The notes: a model not told the origin generated them from the letters alone. DNA of 64,000 nt from an uncultured Desulfobacteraceae bacterium (GCA_913060875.1 CAJXSL010000015.1:1-64000), one strand, 5' to 3'. Shown: positions 26,954-36,729, counted from the stretch's first letter. Translations and numbers: made by a program.

Positions 26954-29900
26954 TTAGGTTCCCATAATCTCCCGGATGTTGCGGTGCAACTGATCCAGTT
27001 GAAACGGTTTCTGGATAAAGCCGTCACAACCCCGCCGCATGATTTCCGCGGCCTGGTCCTCGATGCTGTAGCCACTGGAAAGCAGGACCTTGACCTCGGA
27101 GTTCATATCCAGAAGCCGGTCAAATACCTCACCGCCACTCAAATCGGGCATAATGATATCAAGAATAACAAGATCAATCTCGGACTGATGCTTGCGGTAG
27201 ACATCCAGTGCTTCCTGGCCGCCCCGGGCCACCATGACGTCGTAGCCCAGCTTCTTGAGCATGGACGCACAGGCCTCCAGGATACTGTTTTCATCGTCCA
27301 CCAGCAAAATGGTCTCCGTTCCCGGCACCAGTTCGATAACCTTTTTTTCAGCGACGGTAATCATGGCTTCCGTAGCCGGCAGGTAAATCGTGAAAATCGC
27401 CCCGTGGCCCGGACTGCTCTTCACATCGATATACCCACTGTGACTCTTGACGATTCCAAACGCCGATGCCAGGCCGAGCCCCGTCCCGGTTCCGATTTCC
27501 TTGGTTGTGAAAAAGGGCTCAAAAATACGCTGCATGGTAATGTCGTCCATGCCCTCACCGGTATCTTTGATGGATATCCTGACATATTTTCCGGGCACCG
27601 TATGGAAGAATTTGCCCCGCTGGCCATCCAGAACGACATTTTCAGTCCGTAAATACAATTCGCCACCGTCGGGCATGGCCTGCCAGGCATTGATATAGAT
27701 GTTCAGGAGAACCTGTTCGATCTGCTTCTGGTCCACGTTGACGGCCCAGATATCGTCTTCATAATTTTCAAAGATGACGATTTCCTTGCGCGTCCGGCCG
27801 AACAGCTGGGATGTTGACCGTACGATGCTGTTGAGATCCGTCGGTTCCACCACGTATTTCCCGCCACGGGCGAACCCCAGCAACTGCTGGGTCAGTTTGG
27901 CCCCGCTTTCCACACATTGCTGGATGCTCTGGAGATTCTCGTACAACTCCGAATCCGGCGGACAATCCAAAAGAAGCACCGACACATTGCCCTGGATCCC
28001 CATGAGCAGGTTGTTAAAATCATGGGCTACGCCTCCCGCCAGGGTTCCCAGGCCTTTAAGCCGCTGCACCTGCTGAAATTTCACTTCCATTCGCCGGCGC
28101 TCGCGTTCTGCCTGCAAACGCTCCGTAACATCGCGAACCAAACCACGATGGCCTGAAGGATTGCCATGTCGATCGCTGATCAGGGAAGCCGAGATTTCCA
28201 TGGTGCGATGCGCCCGATCACGTCGAAAAACTTCCAGATTGGTCACTTTGACCACATGACCTTCAGCGGTAATATCCCGAAAACGCTTGCTAATTTTGTG
28301 TGCCGATTCCTCCGACATGAAGTGGCGCCCGTCCATGCCCTGCAATTCAGCGCGGCTGAATCCCATGATACGGCACAGGGGATCGTTGAAAAATGTCAAC
28401 CGGCCTTGCAGATCACATTCGAAATACCCTTCTTCGATGTCTTCCAGGATAGTGCGGTAACGCCCCTCGCTCTTACGCAGTGCTTCCTCGGTGGTCTTAC
28501 GCTGTTCAATCTCCTGGATAAGCTTTTGATTGGTCGCTTCCAGATCCGCCGTGCGCACATGAACGAGGCTTTCGAGTTCACGCCGGTATTTTTCCAGTTC
28601 CTGTTCCGCCTGCTTGCGATCGTTGATGATCCTCAGCGAGCCCACCATTCTTTCCGGCGTATCATCGGCTTTGCGCAGCAGGCGCGCACTGATGGAGCAA
28701 TGCAGCAGGGTGTCGTCCTTGTCTTTGAGGTCGATTTCGAAATCGGACACTTGCCCTTTATCGAAAAAAACTTCTAAAAGGGCCTCCCGTTGCGAGGGGT
28801 CCTGGTAAAGGCGATAAACAGACTCCCCGATCAGTTCTTCACGGGTGTAACGGGTTTGTTTCTCCACCGAGGGACTGATTTCCAGGAGGGTTCCGGTCAT
28901 ATCGCTTTCGTAATAAATGTCCTGGATATTGTCATAGATACTGCGGTATTTCTCCCGACTTTGCCGCAGTGCTGTTTTTAATGCGGCCAGAGAATCGGCG
29001 GTCGCCTGAATCTCGCGATAGATGGAATCGGTGGACACCGGAAACTCGAAATCTTTTTTCCGGATCGCCCGGGCCTGTTCGGCCATGCCGGCCACCGGAC
29101 GAATGATCCCGCTGGCCAACCAAAGGCCAAAAATGGTGGCCGCCACCGAACAGATGAGGGTGATGACGATATTGTCCCGGCGGTTGTCCTTGATTGCACC
29201 GATATAATCGTCCTCGGGGATGTAAACCCCGATCACCCAGGGCCACTGCTGCTCAAGAAACGGCGTGAACATGGTGTGGTAAATTTGCCCGGCATGTTCG
29301 AATTTTCCAAACCGGGGGGAATCCAGTTTGAAGCGGCGGTTCTGATCGTACACCAGGCCCATGGCGTCAAAAGCCTTACGGCTGAGCACATCATCCACCT
29401 CATCGATTTTGGCCAGGCGATAGGCCTGCCCTCCGGCGGGGTCTTTGTATTTCAATTTGGCCAAATCCGGGAAGGCCACCACATCCCCGTTGCGGTTGAG
29501 CATGAAGGCGCGGCCGTTTTTGCCGATGCGCAGCTTGCTGATGAACAGGGAGAGTTCGTCGATTTCGATATCGACCCCGACGATACCTTTGAGATGGCCT
29601 TTCGGGGTCAGGACGGGGCCGGCGATGGTAATGCCAGGCTTCTGGGAGGTATAAAAGATATAGGGGTCTGTCCAGACGATATCTTGGGCCTCCATGGCTT
29701 TGATAAACCAGGGACGCTTGCGGGGGTCATAGCCATCATTCGCAACGTCCTGGCGGTGAACAACCTGATGCGCACGGTTGCGCCAAATCAGACGCGTCTC
29801 CTTGCCAACCTTGGTATGAATCGAAATCTTGGTGCGCGTGCCGTCCGTACCGTGGGTTGCGTCCCGTCGGACATCAAAAAAATCGCCGTTGGGCTCCCCG

Positions 29901-30220
29901 AGATAAATCCCCGCAAAATGAGGATAGACCTCCAACTGGTCATGAAAGTAACGTTCCAGATCCGTCATGCGGTCCCGCGCACGGCTGACCACATTGGATG
30001 TCAACAGCCGCTTGGTAAGGTGAGCGGCCGATTCGGCATGAATCAGGTGGCTTTCCGCCTGCTCCATGGCCAGGTCGGCAATATTGCGCATGATATCCTG
30101 GGCATGGTCCAGCAGGACGCGCTGGGAGGAGACATAGCTGGAGGAGATCGTGATAATCTGGGTGACCCATATCATGGCCAGAAACCCCAGTATCAGGACC
30201 CACCTTATGGATAGTTTCAT
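26954..30220 (-). CDS. hybrid sensor histidine kinase (dCache, HAMP, two PAS, HisKA/HATPase, REC)
   Basis: A 1088-residue membrane sensor. A helix at about 8-28 and another at about 350-372 (TLICSVAATIFGLWLASGII) flank a periplasmic double-Cache domain with a typical PYIFYTSQKPGITIAGPV stretch. HAMP follows, then two PAS domains (about 435-560 and 610-735) and the kinase core with phospho-His in GGVAHDFNNLL, the N box, and GTGTGLGLASAFGIV as G2. The C-terminal receiver (about 965-1085) has VDDE, the acceptor Asp in LVILDIIMPD, and QKPF Lys. The ligand is unknown; dCache domains usually bind small metabolites. It lies 15 bp after a phosphatase gene in one operon. Confidence 0.93.
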   Translation of the reverse strand: MKLSIRWVLILGFLAMIWVTQIITISSSYVSSQRVLLDHAQDIMRNIADLAMEQAESHLIHAESAAHLTKRLLTSNVVSRARDRMTDLERYFHDQLEVYPHFAGIYLGEPNGDFFDVRRDATHGTDGTRTKISIHTKVGKETRLIWRNRAHQVVHRQDVANDGYDPRKRPWFIKAMEAQDIVWTDPYIFYTSQKPGITIAGPVLTPKGHLKGIVGVDIEIDELSLFISKLRIGKNGRAFMLNRNGDVVAFPDLAKLKYKDPAGGQAYRLAKIDEVDDVLSRKAFDAMGLVYDQNRRFKLDSPRFGKFEHAGQIYHTMFTPFLEQQWPWVIGVYIPEDDYIGAIKDNRRDNIVITLICSVAATIFGLWLASGIIRPVAGMAEQARAIRKKDFEFPVSTDSIYREIQATADSLAALKTALRQSREKYRSIYDNIQDIYYESDMTGTLLEISPSVEKQTRYTREELIGESVYRLYQDPSQREALLEVFFDKGQVSDFEIDLKDKDDTLLHCSISARLLRKADDTPERMVGSLRIINDRKQAEQELEKYRRELESLVHVRTADLEATNQKLIQEIEQRKTTEEALRKSEGRYRTILEDIEEGYFECDLQGRLTFFNDPLCRIMGFSRAELQGMDGRHFMSEESAHKISKRFRDITAEGHVVKVTNLEVFRRDRAHRTMEISASLISDRHGNPSGHRGLVRDVTERLQAERERRRMEVKFQQVQRLKGLGTLAGGVAHDFNNLLMGIQGNVSVLLLDCPPDSELYENLQSIQQCVESGAKLTQQLLGFARGGKYVVEPTDLNSIVRSTSQLFGRTRKEIVIFENYEDDIWAVNVDQKQIEQVLLNIYINAWQAMPDGGELYLRTENVVLDGQRGKFFHTVPGKYVRISIKDTGEGMDDITMQRIFEPFFTTKEIGTGTGLGLASAFGIVKSHSGYIDVKSSPGHGAIFTIYLPATEAMITVAEKKVIELVPGTETILLVDDENSILEACASMLKKLGYDVMVARGGQEALDVYRKHQSEIDLVILDIIMPDLSGGEVFDRLLDMNSEVKVLLSSGYSIEDQAAEIMRRGCDGFIQKPFQLDQLHRNIREIMGT

Positions 30221-30235
30221 TGGTTGCGATCCTTG

Positions 30236-30721
30236 TTATGATGAAGAACCAGGACGAAGTTGCCGCTCGGATGCCAGGTGGCGAACAACCCCCTCCAGGC
30301 ATTGCCGAATCCGCCTCGCGCAAATCCGGTAATCTTCCAGAGGACGATGATAGGGGTCATCGATGGTATCCGACTGCCGGGGACGCTCAAAATCGGCCAG
30401 CAGCCGGATCCGGCGGTTTTCCTCAGGGGGCACCGCCCGGGTCACGATCTCCCGGTGGAAGGGTTCCATCACCAGAATAAGATGCGCCCCGGAGACCATT
30501 TCGGGGTCCAGGGAACGCGCCCTGTGTCCGGAAATATCGACGCCCATTTCCGCCGCCGCCTGGATGGCGAAATCCGAGGCCGGCGCACTGTCCAGGCCAT
30601 GGGTACCCGCCGAACGAACCCGGATATCCGCCTCCAGTCTATCGGGCAGCATATGCCGCAACAGCCCTTCCGCCATCGGGCTGCGGCAGATATTGCCGGT
30701 ACAGACCATCAGGACTTCCAT
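30236..30721 (-). CDS. low-molecular-weight protein tyrosine (or arginine) phosphatase
   Basis: A 161-residue cytoplasmic phosphatase from the ATG at 30721 (MEVLMVCTGNICRSPMAEG). A TCCTGGGAG-type site lies just before it; an upstream frame adds 11 residues. The P-loop CTGNICRS and the general-acid motif DPYHRP mark the LMW-PTP family. Members dephosphorylate tyrosine kinases of exopolysaccharide systems or, in YwlE-like cases, phospho-arginine. No kinase or polysaccharide genes are nearby; instead the hybrid histidine kinase follows 15 bp later, which is an unusual pairing. Confidence 0.92.
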   Translation of the reverse strand: MEVLMVCTGNICRSPMAEGLLRHMLPDRLEADIRVRSAGTHGLDSAPASDFAIQAAAEMGVDISGHRARSLDPEMVSGAHLILVMEPFHREIVTRAVPPEENRRIRLLADFERPRQSDTIDDPYHRPLEDYRICARRIRQCLEGVVRHLASERQLRPGSSS

Positions 30722-30959
30722 ATTTTTTTCTCCTGGGCACCGCTCTTTCGTCATCCGGTTCCCCGTGGTGGTCTTATGCGATTCAAGGGCCTGAAAACTG
30801 CGACAGCCCTTGTCAATACATCACCAAGCCTGATAATTATATGAAAACAGGCGGCAAGTGCAAGGAACGGTTTAGGGCCGGGCCGATCACCCCCCCCAAA
30901 AAAAATGGATCAGGCCCCTTTCTTTCGAAAAACCTGAGCAGCCTGGAGGCGTGATCATC

Positions 30960-33230
30960 ATGGCATCCCTGGCACCATCCGATGTTGAGGCCGTCGACCG
31001 GATACTCGCACAAGCCTGGCTTGAAGACCGCGAGACCCTTTTCGAGCATGAAGTTTATCGGATCCTGAACCTGCTCGGAATGGAAACGCCAACCGTCGCA
31101 TTCGTCCGGCATGCGGCGGAAATCACCCCGCAAATTCTGGATCGTTTTTCACACGATACCCTGGTGATGAAAATCGTATCACCGGCCGTGGCCCACAAGA
31201 TGGCGGTCAGCGGCGTTCGCACCGTTCACCGGGATCTCGATTTTTTACAATTCAGCTGTGATCGCATGATCAGCGACGTCGCGTCGCAACACTGCCCTGT
31301 AGCCGGTGTTCTTCTGGTTGACCATATCCACTACACCAAAGATCTCGGCAATGAAGTCCTGCTTGGTTTCAGGGAAAGCGATGCCTTCGGCCCCGTCATT
31401 TCCTTCAGCAAGGGGGGCACCGACGCCGAGCACTTCGCCGAACATTTCTCCCCCCCGAACCTCATCCTGGCACCGATTGACGAAGCCTGGGCACGGGCCC
31501 TGTTGCAGTCCACGAAAATCTACCAAAAATATCTTCAGGAAGCCCGCAGTGACCATGTCGACCAGATCGTTCGGGCCGGCGTGCAACTGAGCCGCCTGGC
31601 CACTGATTTTTCCAATTTTATCCCCCGGACATCGCGCTTCATCCTGAAAGAATTGGAGATCAACCCGTTTGTTTTCGACCCCCACGGCCGGTTTGTGGCG
31701 CTGGACGGCTTTGCCACCATCGCTAAACGGACCGGGATCCGGCCCACGACGCCAATGGAGCCTTTCGACCAGTTGGCCCCTTTTTTCGAGCCCCGGGGCA
31801 TTGCCGTCATCGGCATCAGCCATACGGACAGCACCAAACCGGGCAATATCATCCTGGAAAATCTCCTGCGCCTGAAACGGCGGGATGTTTACGGGGTCAG
31901 CATCAAGGGCGGCCGCATCGAACTCGCCGGCCGGACCCAACCACTTTTCCTCTCCGTGCGGGATATCACCGAGCCCGTCGATCTGGCCGTGGTGGCCGTA
32001 CCGGCCGACCAGAGTGTTGCCGTCATCGAGGCCTGCGCCCACAAGGGGGTACGTGCCATAATCCTCATCCCCGGCGGGTTCAGTGAAACGCGCAAGGATA
32101 TACGGCTGGAGGAAGAAATCCGGGACCTCATCCGTCGTCATGGCATGCGGCTCATCGGCCCCAACTGCCTGGGGATCTTTTACAGCGGTGACGAGCGGGC
32201 TCCGGGCATCAACACGTTCTTCGTGCCGGAAGAAAAATTCCACGTTGATCTCCAAAAGAACAACAACGTGGCCATTCTGAGCCAAAGCGGCGCCCTGGGC
32301 ATTACCGAAATCTACAACCTGCGCAATGCCATTTCTCCCAAAGTCATCGTCAGTTACGGCAATCAGCTGGATGTGGATCCAGCCGACCTGGTGGCCTATT
32401 TCGACCGGGACCCCGAAGTGGATGTCATCGGCTGCTATATCGAGGGTTTCAAGGCCGGCGGCGGTAGGAAATTTTTCGACACCGCCCGGCAGACGCATAC
32501 GCCCATCGTGGTTTATAAGGCCGGGCGCACCGAGGCCGGAAAACAAGCCACGGAATCCCATACGGCCAGCATCGCCGGTGAATACGCAGTCGCCAAGGCC
32601 GCCATGAAGCAAGCGGGCCTCATTGTGGCGGAAACCATGATCGACCATGGCGATTTCATCAAAACGTTCGCCCTGCTGAAGGATTGCGACATCCGGGGCA
32701 ACCGCGTGGCCCTGGTCGCCAATGCCGGCTATGAAAAAACCTACGCCGCCGACAACCTCGGCCGTCTGCAGGTCGCCCCGCTGGATCCCCCCACACACGA
32801 AACGCTGGGAGGACTGCTCCCCTCCTATGTCAACGTCGATTCATTGCTGGACCTGACTCCCATGGCCGGAGATGCCCTGTATGGCGACTGCATCCGTGCC
32901 ATGCTGCAATGCGCTACGGTGGATGCCCTGATCATCTCCATCGTCCCCCACAGCATCCTCCTGCACACCACGGATGATGAAATCGCGCGAACTGAAGATC
33001 ACCTGGCCAACCGCATCGTCCGACTGGCGCATGAATTCAAAAAACCCATCGTGGTATCCGTCAACGTGGCCTTTGGGGCCGGCGCCGTCTATAACCGCTT
33101 CGGCCAGATCCTGGAGGCCGGCGGCGTACCGACCTTTCTCACCGCCAACCGGGCCATGATCTGCCTAAATGCCTTCGTGCACTATCACCTGACACGTCGC
33201 CAGGAAAAGCGGGACGCCTGGCTGGCATGA
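30960..33230 (+). CDS. acyl-CoA/acetyl-CoA synthetase (ADP-forming), fused beta-alpha form
   Basis: A 756-residue NDP-forming acyl-CoA synthetase. The ATP-grasp_5 part is at the N-terminus (about 10-250, LVMKIVSPAVAHKMAVSGV). It is followed by the CoA-binding Rossmann domain (about 265-400, PRGIAVIGIS, VPADQSVAVIEAC, LIGPNCLGIFY) and the succinyl-CoA-ligase-like domain with phospho-His in ESHTASIAGE. So the subunit order is beta then alpha, reversed from many alpha-beta fusions. It interconverts acyl-CoA, ADP and phosphate with acid, ATP and CoA, and so could make ATP from acetyl-CoA or activate organic acids. The ATG at 30960 follows TGGAGG; a GTG nine bases earlier is less likely. Confidence 0.88.
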   Translation: MASLAPSDVEAVDRILAQAWLEDRETLFEHEVYRILNLLGMETPTVAFVRHAAEITPQILDRFSHDTLVMKIVSPAVAHKMAVSGVRTVHRDLDFLQFSCDRMISDVASQHCPVAGVLLVDHIHYTKDLGNEVLLGFRESDAFGPVISFSKGGTDAEHFAEHFSPPNLILAPIDEAWARALLQSTKIYQKYLQEARSDHVDQIVRAGVQLSRLATDFSNFIPRTSRFILKELEINPFVFDPHGRFVALDGFATIAKRTGIRPTTPMEPFDQLAPFFEPRGIAVIGISHTDSTKPGNIILENLLRLKRRDVYGVSIKGGRIELAGRTQPLFLSVRDITEPVDLAVVAVPADQSVAVIEACAHKGVRAIILIPGGFSETRKDIRLEEEIRDLIRRHGMRLIGPNCLGIFYSGDERAPGINTFFVPEEKFHVDLQKNNNVAILSQSGALGITEIYNLRNAISPKVIVSYGNQLDVDPADLVAYFDRDPEVDVIGCYIEGFKAGGGRKFFDTARQTHTPIVVYKAGRTEAGKQATESHTASIAGEYAVAKAAMKQAGLIVAETMIDHGDFIKTFALLKDCDIRGNRVALVANAGYEKTYAADNLGRLQVAPLDPPTHETLGGLLPSYVNVDSLLDLTPMAGDALYGDCIRAMLQCATVDALIISIVPHSILLHTTDDEIARTEDHLANRIVRLAHEFKKPIVVSVNVAFGAGAVYNRFGQILEAGGVPTFLTANRAMICLNAFVHYHLTRRQEKRDAWLA

Positions 33231-33267
33231 GAACCGCACGGCGAAAACTATTCTCTTTCTGATAAAC

Positions 33268-33783
33268 CTATCCGGTGGGCCCTTTGACATAGTGCCGGGC
33301 CAGTTCGCAATAGATGCCGGCATCGTGGCGAATGGTTTCCGGCATGGTGGCCGGCAGCTGTTTACGAACCCGGGCGGGAAGACCGGCGGCCAGTTCCTGG
33401 GGGCCGATGGCCTGGTTTTCCAGCACCACGGCCCCGGCCGCCACCACGGACCCCCTTCGGATGTGGGCCCCGTTTAAAACCACCGCATTGATGCCGATCA
33501 GGCATTCGTCCTCGAGGGTACATCCGTGAATGACCGCGTTATGGCCGACCACCACCGAGGCGCCGATAACGGCCGGGCAGCCGGCATCCACATGGATGGT
33601 GCAGTTGTCCTGGATATTGGTGTCCCGGCCGATACGAATCGACGCCAGATCACCCCGGATGACGGCATTGAACCAGATGCTGGCGCCGTCGGCGATGTCG
33701 ACATCCCCGATCACAACGGCCGTAGGTGCGATAAAGACCCGGTTGCCGATGGTAGGGGTCCTCCCCTTGTAAGGCACAATCAT
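33268..33783 (-). CDS. gamma carbonic anhydrase family hexapeptide-repeat protein
   Basis: A 171-residue left-handed beta-helix protein. Hexapeptide repeats run through about 10-130 (IGDVDIADGASIWFNAVIRGD, IGRDTNIQDNC in pattern). The zinc ligands of the gamma class are present: His in CTIHVD and the pair in VVGHNAVIHGC. It belongs to the YrdA/PaaY group, for which weak carbonic anhydrase or thioesterase-associated roles are proposed. It converges with the acyl-CoA synthetase gene at 37 bp. Confidence 0.88.
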   Translation of the reverse strand: MIVPYKGRTPTIGNRVFIAPTAVVIGDVDIADGASIWFNAVIRGDLASIRIGRDTNIQDNCTIHVDAGCPAVIGASVVVGHNAVIHGCTLEDECLIGINAVVLNGAHIRRGSVVAAGAVVLENQAIGPQELAAGLPARVRKQLPATMPETIRHDAGIYCELARHYVKGPTG

Positions 33784-33877
33784 AAATAAACCACCTTTCC
33801 GTATTGCCGGGTGGTGCGATTCCGGTCAATCCGACATTAATTGGTTCCGACAGACAGCGGCGATGGCCTTTTCGGCA

Positions 33878-35131
33878 TCACGCCGCTACCCGGTTGCGCC
33901 CCGCTTTCTTGGCTTTATAGAGTGCCTTGTCAGCCGCGGCCAGCACGTCGGAAGGTTTTTTGCGGCCCTTTTGCGGCAGCGCCAGGCCAATGCTGACCGT
34001 GATTTTGACCTGCTGCCGCGATGATGTCCGGGCGGTTCGGGAACCGCGCCTTTTTTTTGAGGTTCGCGGTACACGGCGAATGACAAAAGGCGTCTGCGCC
34101 AAGGCTTCCCGGAAGGCTTCCATCCGGTCGGCCGCCCGCCGCGCCGCCCGCCCCCTGAAAATGACGGCAAACTCCTCCCCGCCGTAGCGAAACGCTCGCC
34201 CGCCCGAAATCCGCTGCATCCGGGCGGCAATCATTTTCAACACATCGTCCCCCGTACGATGCCCATAACGATCGTTGAAGCGCTTGAAATGGTCCACGTC
34301 CAGCATGGCAATGGCAAAGCGACGCCCCAGTTGCGGGAGCATGTCGTTCAGGGCGCGGCGACCAGGCAGACCCGTAAGCCCGTCCCGGTAGGCCCGATCG
34401 AACATGGATTCCAGGATGCCCACCAGCATCACCAGGACGGCGGCAGCCGCGACGATCGCCAGGGAAAGACCGTTCAGGGATCGAACAACCGGCGGCAGCA
34501 GCATCACAAGACTGGCGCCCAAACCGGCACAGACGGGATCATGCCGACGGATGGCACGGGCCATCAGATAAAGCGCCACGCTCAGAGGCGGTAAAGCGCC
34601 GTCCCACAGCGCCAGCATTGCAGACAAATCGACCGGCAGGGTTTCCGCCCAACCGAAGGCCCGCTTGAGGATGGCCTCCCCCCGGCCGGTGCACCCAACA
34701 GCATATACCCAGCCCGTCCAGAACAGGCCCCCCGCCAGAGCGATCAGGCCGCGTCGGGATCGCCAGGAATGCCCCAGGCACCAGCGGCCCAAAAGGTAAT
34801 TCACCGGCAGCAGCCAAACCCAGACCGTTGGCATCGCGCGTTGATTCCCAGCCAAGGGATAATTGAAAAAGCCACCGGGATTCAGCCCGTCTGTTACGAC
34901 ACCGGCGGTCAGCATGATCATCACGACACCAGCGCTGCCCATGCGCAGACCGATCACCACCCCTGTGGCCGCGAGCACCAGGGGAAGGTGGAAAATCATC
35001 CCCCGCCAGGCATCGGGCAATCGCCCGCCCCAAAGGGTATCGAGAATCAAAGGCTGGTAGTGAACCAGAAGGAGCGTCACCAGGATCAAAAAAAGCGGCG
35101 GCGCCCCCACAGCAGCATAGCGACGGATCAT
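33878..35131 (-). CDS. membrane diguanylate cyclase (GGDEF)
   Basis: A 417-residue protein. About eight hydrophobic helices fill residues 1-230, with no recognised sensory family. The GGDEF domain (about 245-415) has MLDVDHFKRFNDRYGH and the active site RYGGEEF, so it should make cyclic di-GMP. The usual RxxD inhibitory site before the active loop is absent (IS-G-G at that place). A highly basic insertion (RTSKKRRGSRTARTSSR) sits late in the domain, before the conserved ITVSIGLA. That insertion is unusual and could be a regulatory or nucleic-acid-binding loop. Confidence 0.88.
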   Translation of the reverse strand: MIRRYAAVGAPPLFLILVTLLLVHYQPLILDTLWGGRLPDAWRGMIFHLPLVLAATGVVIGLRMGSAGVVMIMLTAGVVTDGLNPGGFFNYPLAGNQRAMPTVWVWLLPVNYLLGRWCLGHSWRSRRGLIALAGGLFWTGWVYAVGCTGRGEAILKRAFGWAETLPVDLSAMLALWDGALPPLSVALYLMARAIRRHDPVCAGLGASLVMLLPPVVRSLNGLSLAIVAAAAVLVMLVGILESMFDRAYRDGLTGLPGRRALNDMLPQLGRRFAIAMLDVDHFKRFNDRYGHRTGDDVLKMIAARMQRISGGRAFRYGGEEFAVIFRGRAARRAADRMEAFREALAQTPFVIRRVPRTSKKRRGSRTARTSSRQQVKITVSIGLALPQKGRKKPSDVLAAADKALYKAKKAGRNRVAA

Positions 35132-35226
35132 GCCAACTCCATTTAAGGCGTCTACCGGTTGACGGTCGGCCCTTTTTCTTTTAACGTCTTTTGCGTATAG
35201 CCGAATAACTCCAAAGGATCAAACCC

Positions 35227-36729
35227 ATGACACACATCGAAAACAATCATTACGATTTATGCGTCATTGGCTGCGGACCCGGCGGCTTTGCGGCGGCCAT
35301 GCGGGCACTTGATCTGGGCAAACACGTCTGCATCGTCGAGGGGCGTGAAATCGGCGGGGCCGGCGTCATGTGGGGGGCCCTGGCCTCGAAGACCATGTGG
35401 GAACTGGCCAAGGACTTTTCCATCGCCGCCCAAACCCTGCGGGGCTACCGGGCCTCCGGTCTGCAAATGGACTACCAGGCCATGCGGAATTCGGTGCTCC
35501 AGGCCGTGGGGGAAAAGCAATACCAGATGCTCTCGCAAATCGAAACGTTTTCGCCCCGGCGCTGGCAGGGACCCGGATCGGTAACCCTGAAAAAAGGCTG
35601 GGCGTCCTTCGTGAACGATCATGTGGTGACCGTCGCCCTCCCCGGCGGGGAAAAAGAGGACGTCCAGGCGGACTATTTCATTATCGCCACCGGATCCCGC
35701 CCGCGGGCCTTTCCCGGCATCGTCACCGATGGTGAGCGCGTGGTCGACTCCGATACGATCCTCAATCTCAAGGCGTTCCCCAAACGCCTGGTCATCGTCG
35801 GCGCCGGTGTCATCGGCTGCGAATATGCCACCATCTTCTCCAATTTCGGCCAGACCCAGGTTTACCTGGTGGACTATGCCGAGCGCATCATTCCCTACGA
35901 AGATGACGATGTGAGCGATTTTATCAGTTCCAATTTAACCAGCAACGGCGTGCAAATTCTGCATTCCGCCATTTTGCGGGACATCCGCCATTTTGACGAT
36001 TACCTGCAGGTCATTCTGGACTACGACGACGGCCATTCGGAAGTACTGGAGGTCGACGCCGCTCTCATATCCATTGGCCGCCAGGCGAATTTCGATTGTC
36101 TGAAGCTGGAAAACGCCGGTCTTGCGCCCGACCCCGACGGCTATCTGGCCACCTCGGAAGATTGCCAGGTCAAAGGCCATATCTATGCCGCCGGCGACGT
36201 CACCCATCGGCCCGCCCTGGTCAACCTGGCCGAAATGGAAGGCCGTTTCGCCGTCAAGCATATGTACGAGACCAACCGCTGGCCCCTCAACTATCGCAAC
36301 ATGTCCACCGTCATGTTTTTCAAACCGGCCGTGGCCGCCGTCGGCCTCAACGAAAAAGCCTGCCAGAAAAAGAAGCTGCCCTACCGGGTGGCTTACTATG
36401 CCAACGCATTGCTCCCGCGGGCCATTGCCATGCGGGCCACCCAGGGATTTCTCAAAATCATCGTCAGCGACGACGCGGAACAAAAAGTGGTGGGCATGCG
36501 CGCGGCCGGACCCCAGGCGTCCAATACGATCATGTCCATCGCTTTTTTGATGGATCAGGACAAGGGTATCCGGGATGCCCTAAAATCAGTGCACCCTCAC
36601 CCCACCATGTCGGAGGGCATCCAGGACTGTTTGCGGGTCCTCCTGGACAAATCCGTTTTTAAACCGCATGCCTTTCCCAACCACATCAAGATCAAACGAT
36701 GGCATCCGGACAAGGGCTATATCAGCTGA
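35227..36729 (+). CDS. FAD-dependent pyridine nucleotide-disulfide oxidoreductase homologue without redox cysteines
   Basis: A 500-residue flavoprotein with the full fold of dihydrolipoamide dehydrogenase, mercuric reductase and transhydrogenase. The FAD site is CVIGCGPGGFAA (residues 12-23), the NAD(P) site VIVGAGVIGCEYA, the second FAD motif GHIYAAGDVTHRP, and the C-terminal dimer domain has HPHPTMSE. The redox motif GGxCxxxGCxPSK reads GGAGVMWGALASK: Cys46 is Gly and Cys51 is Ala. The disulfide is therefore gone, further than in SthA, which keeps one Cys. A hydride-transfer or transhydrogenase-like reaction is more likely than lipoamide chemistry (inference). A weak TTGACG/TAACGT promoter lies at 35159-35187. 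Confidence 0.85.
   Translation: MTHIENNHYDLCVIGCGPGGFAAAMRALDLGKHVCIVEGREIGGAGVMWGALASKTMWELAKDFSIAAQTLRGYRASGLQMDYQAMRNSVLQAVGEKQYQMLSQIETFSPRRWQGPGSVTLKKGWASFVNDHVVTVALPGGEKEDVQADYFIIATGSRPRAFPGIVTDGERVVDSDTILNLKAFPKRLVIVGAGVIGCEYATIFSNFGQTQVYLVDYAERIIPYEDDDVSDFISSNLTSNGVQILHSAILRDIRHFDDYLQVILDYDDGHSEVLEVDAALISIGRQANFDCLKLENAGLAPDPDGYLATSEDCQVKGHIYAAGDVTHRPALVNLAEMEGRFAVKHMYETNRWPLNYRNMSTVMFFKPAVAAVGLNEKACQKKKLPYRVAYYANALLPRAIAMRATQGFLKIIVSDDAEQKVVGMRAAGPQASNTIMSIAFLMDQDKGIRDALKSVHPHPTMSEGIQDCLRVLLDKSVFKPHAFPNHIKIKRWHPDKGYIS

Noticed and set aside
31245-32798. 517-codon minus-strand frame opposite the acyl-CoA synthetase
   Set aside because: Antisense shadow with no domain; the plus-strand protein is clearly real.
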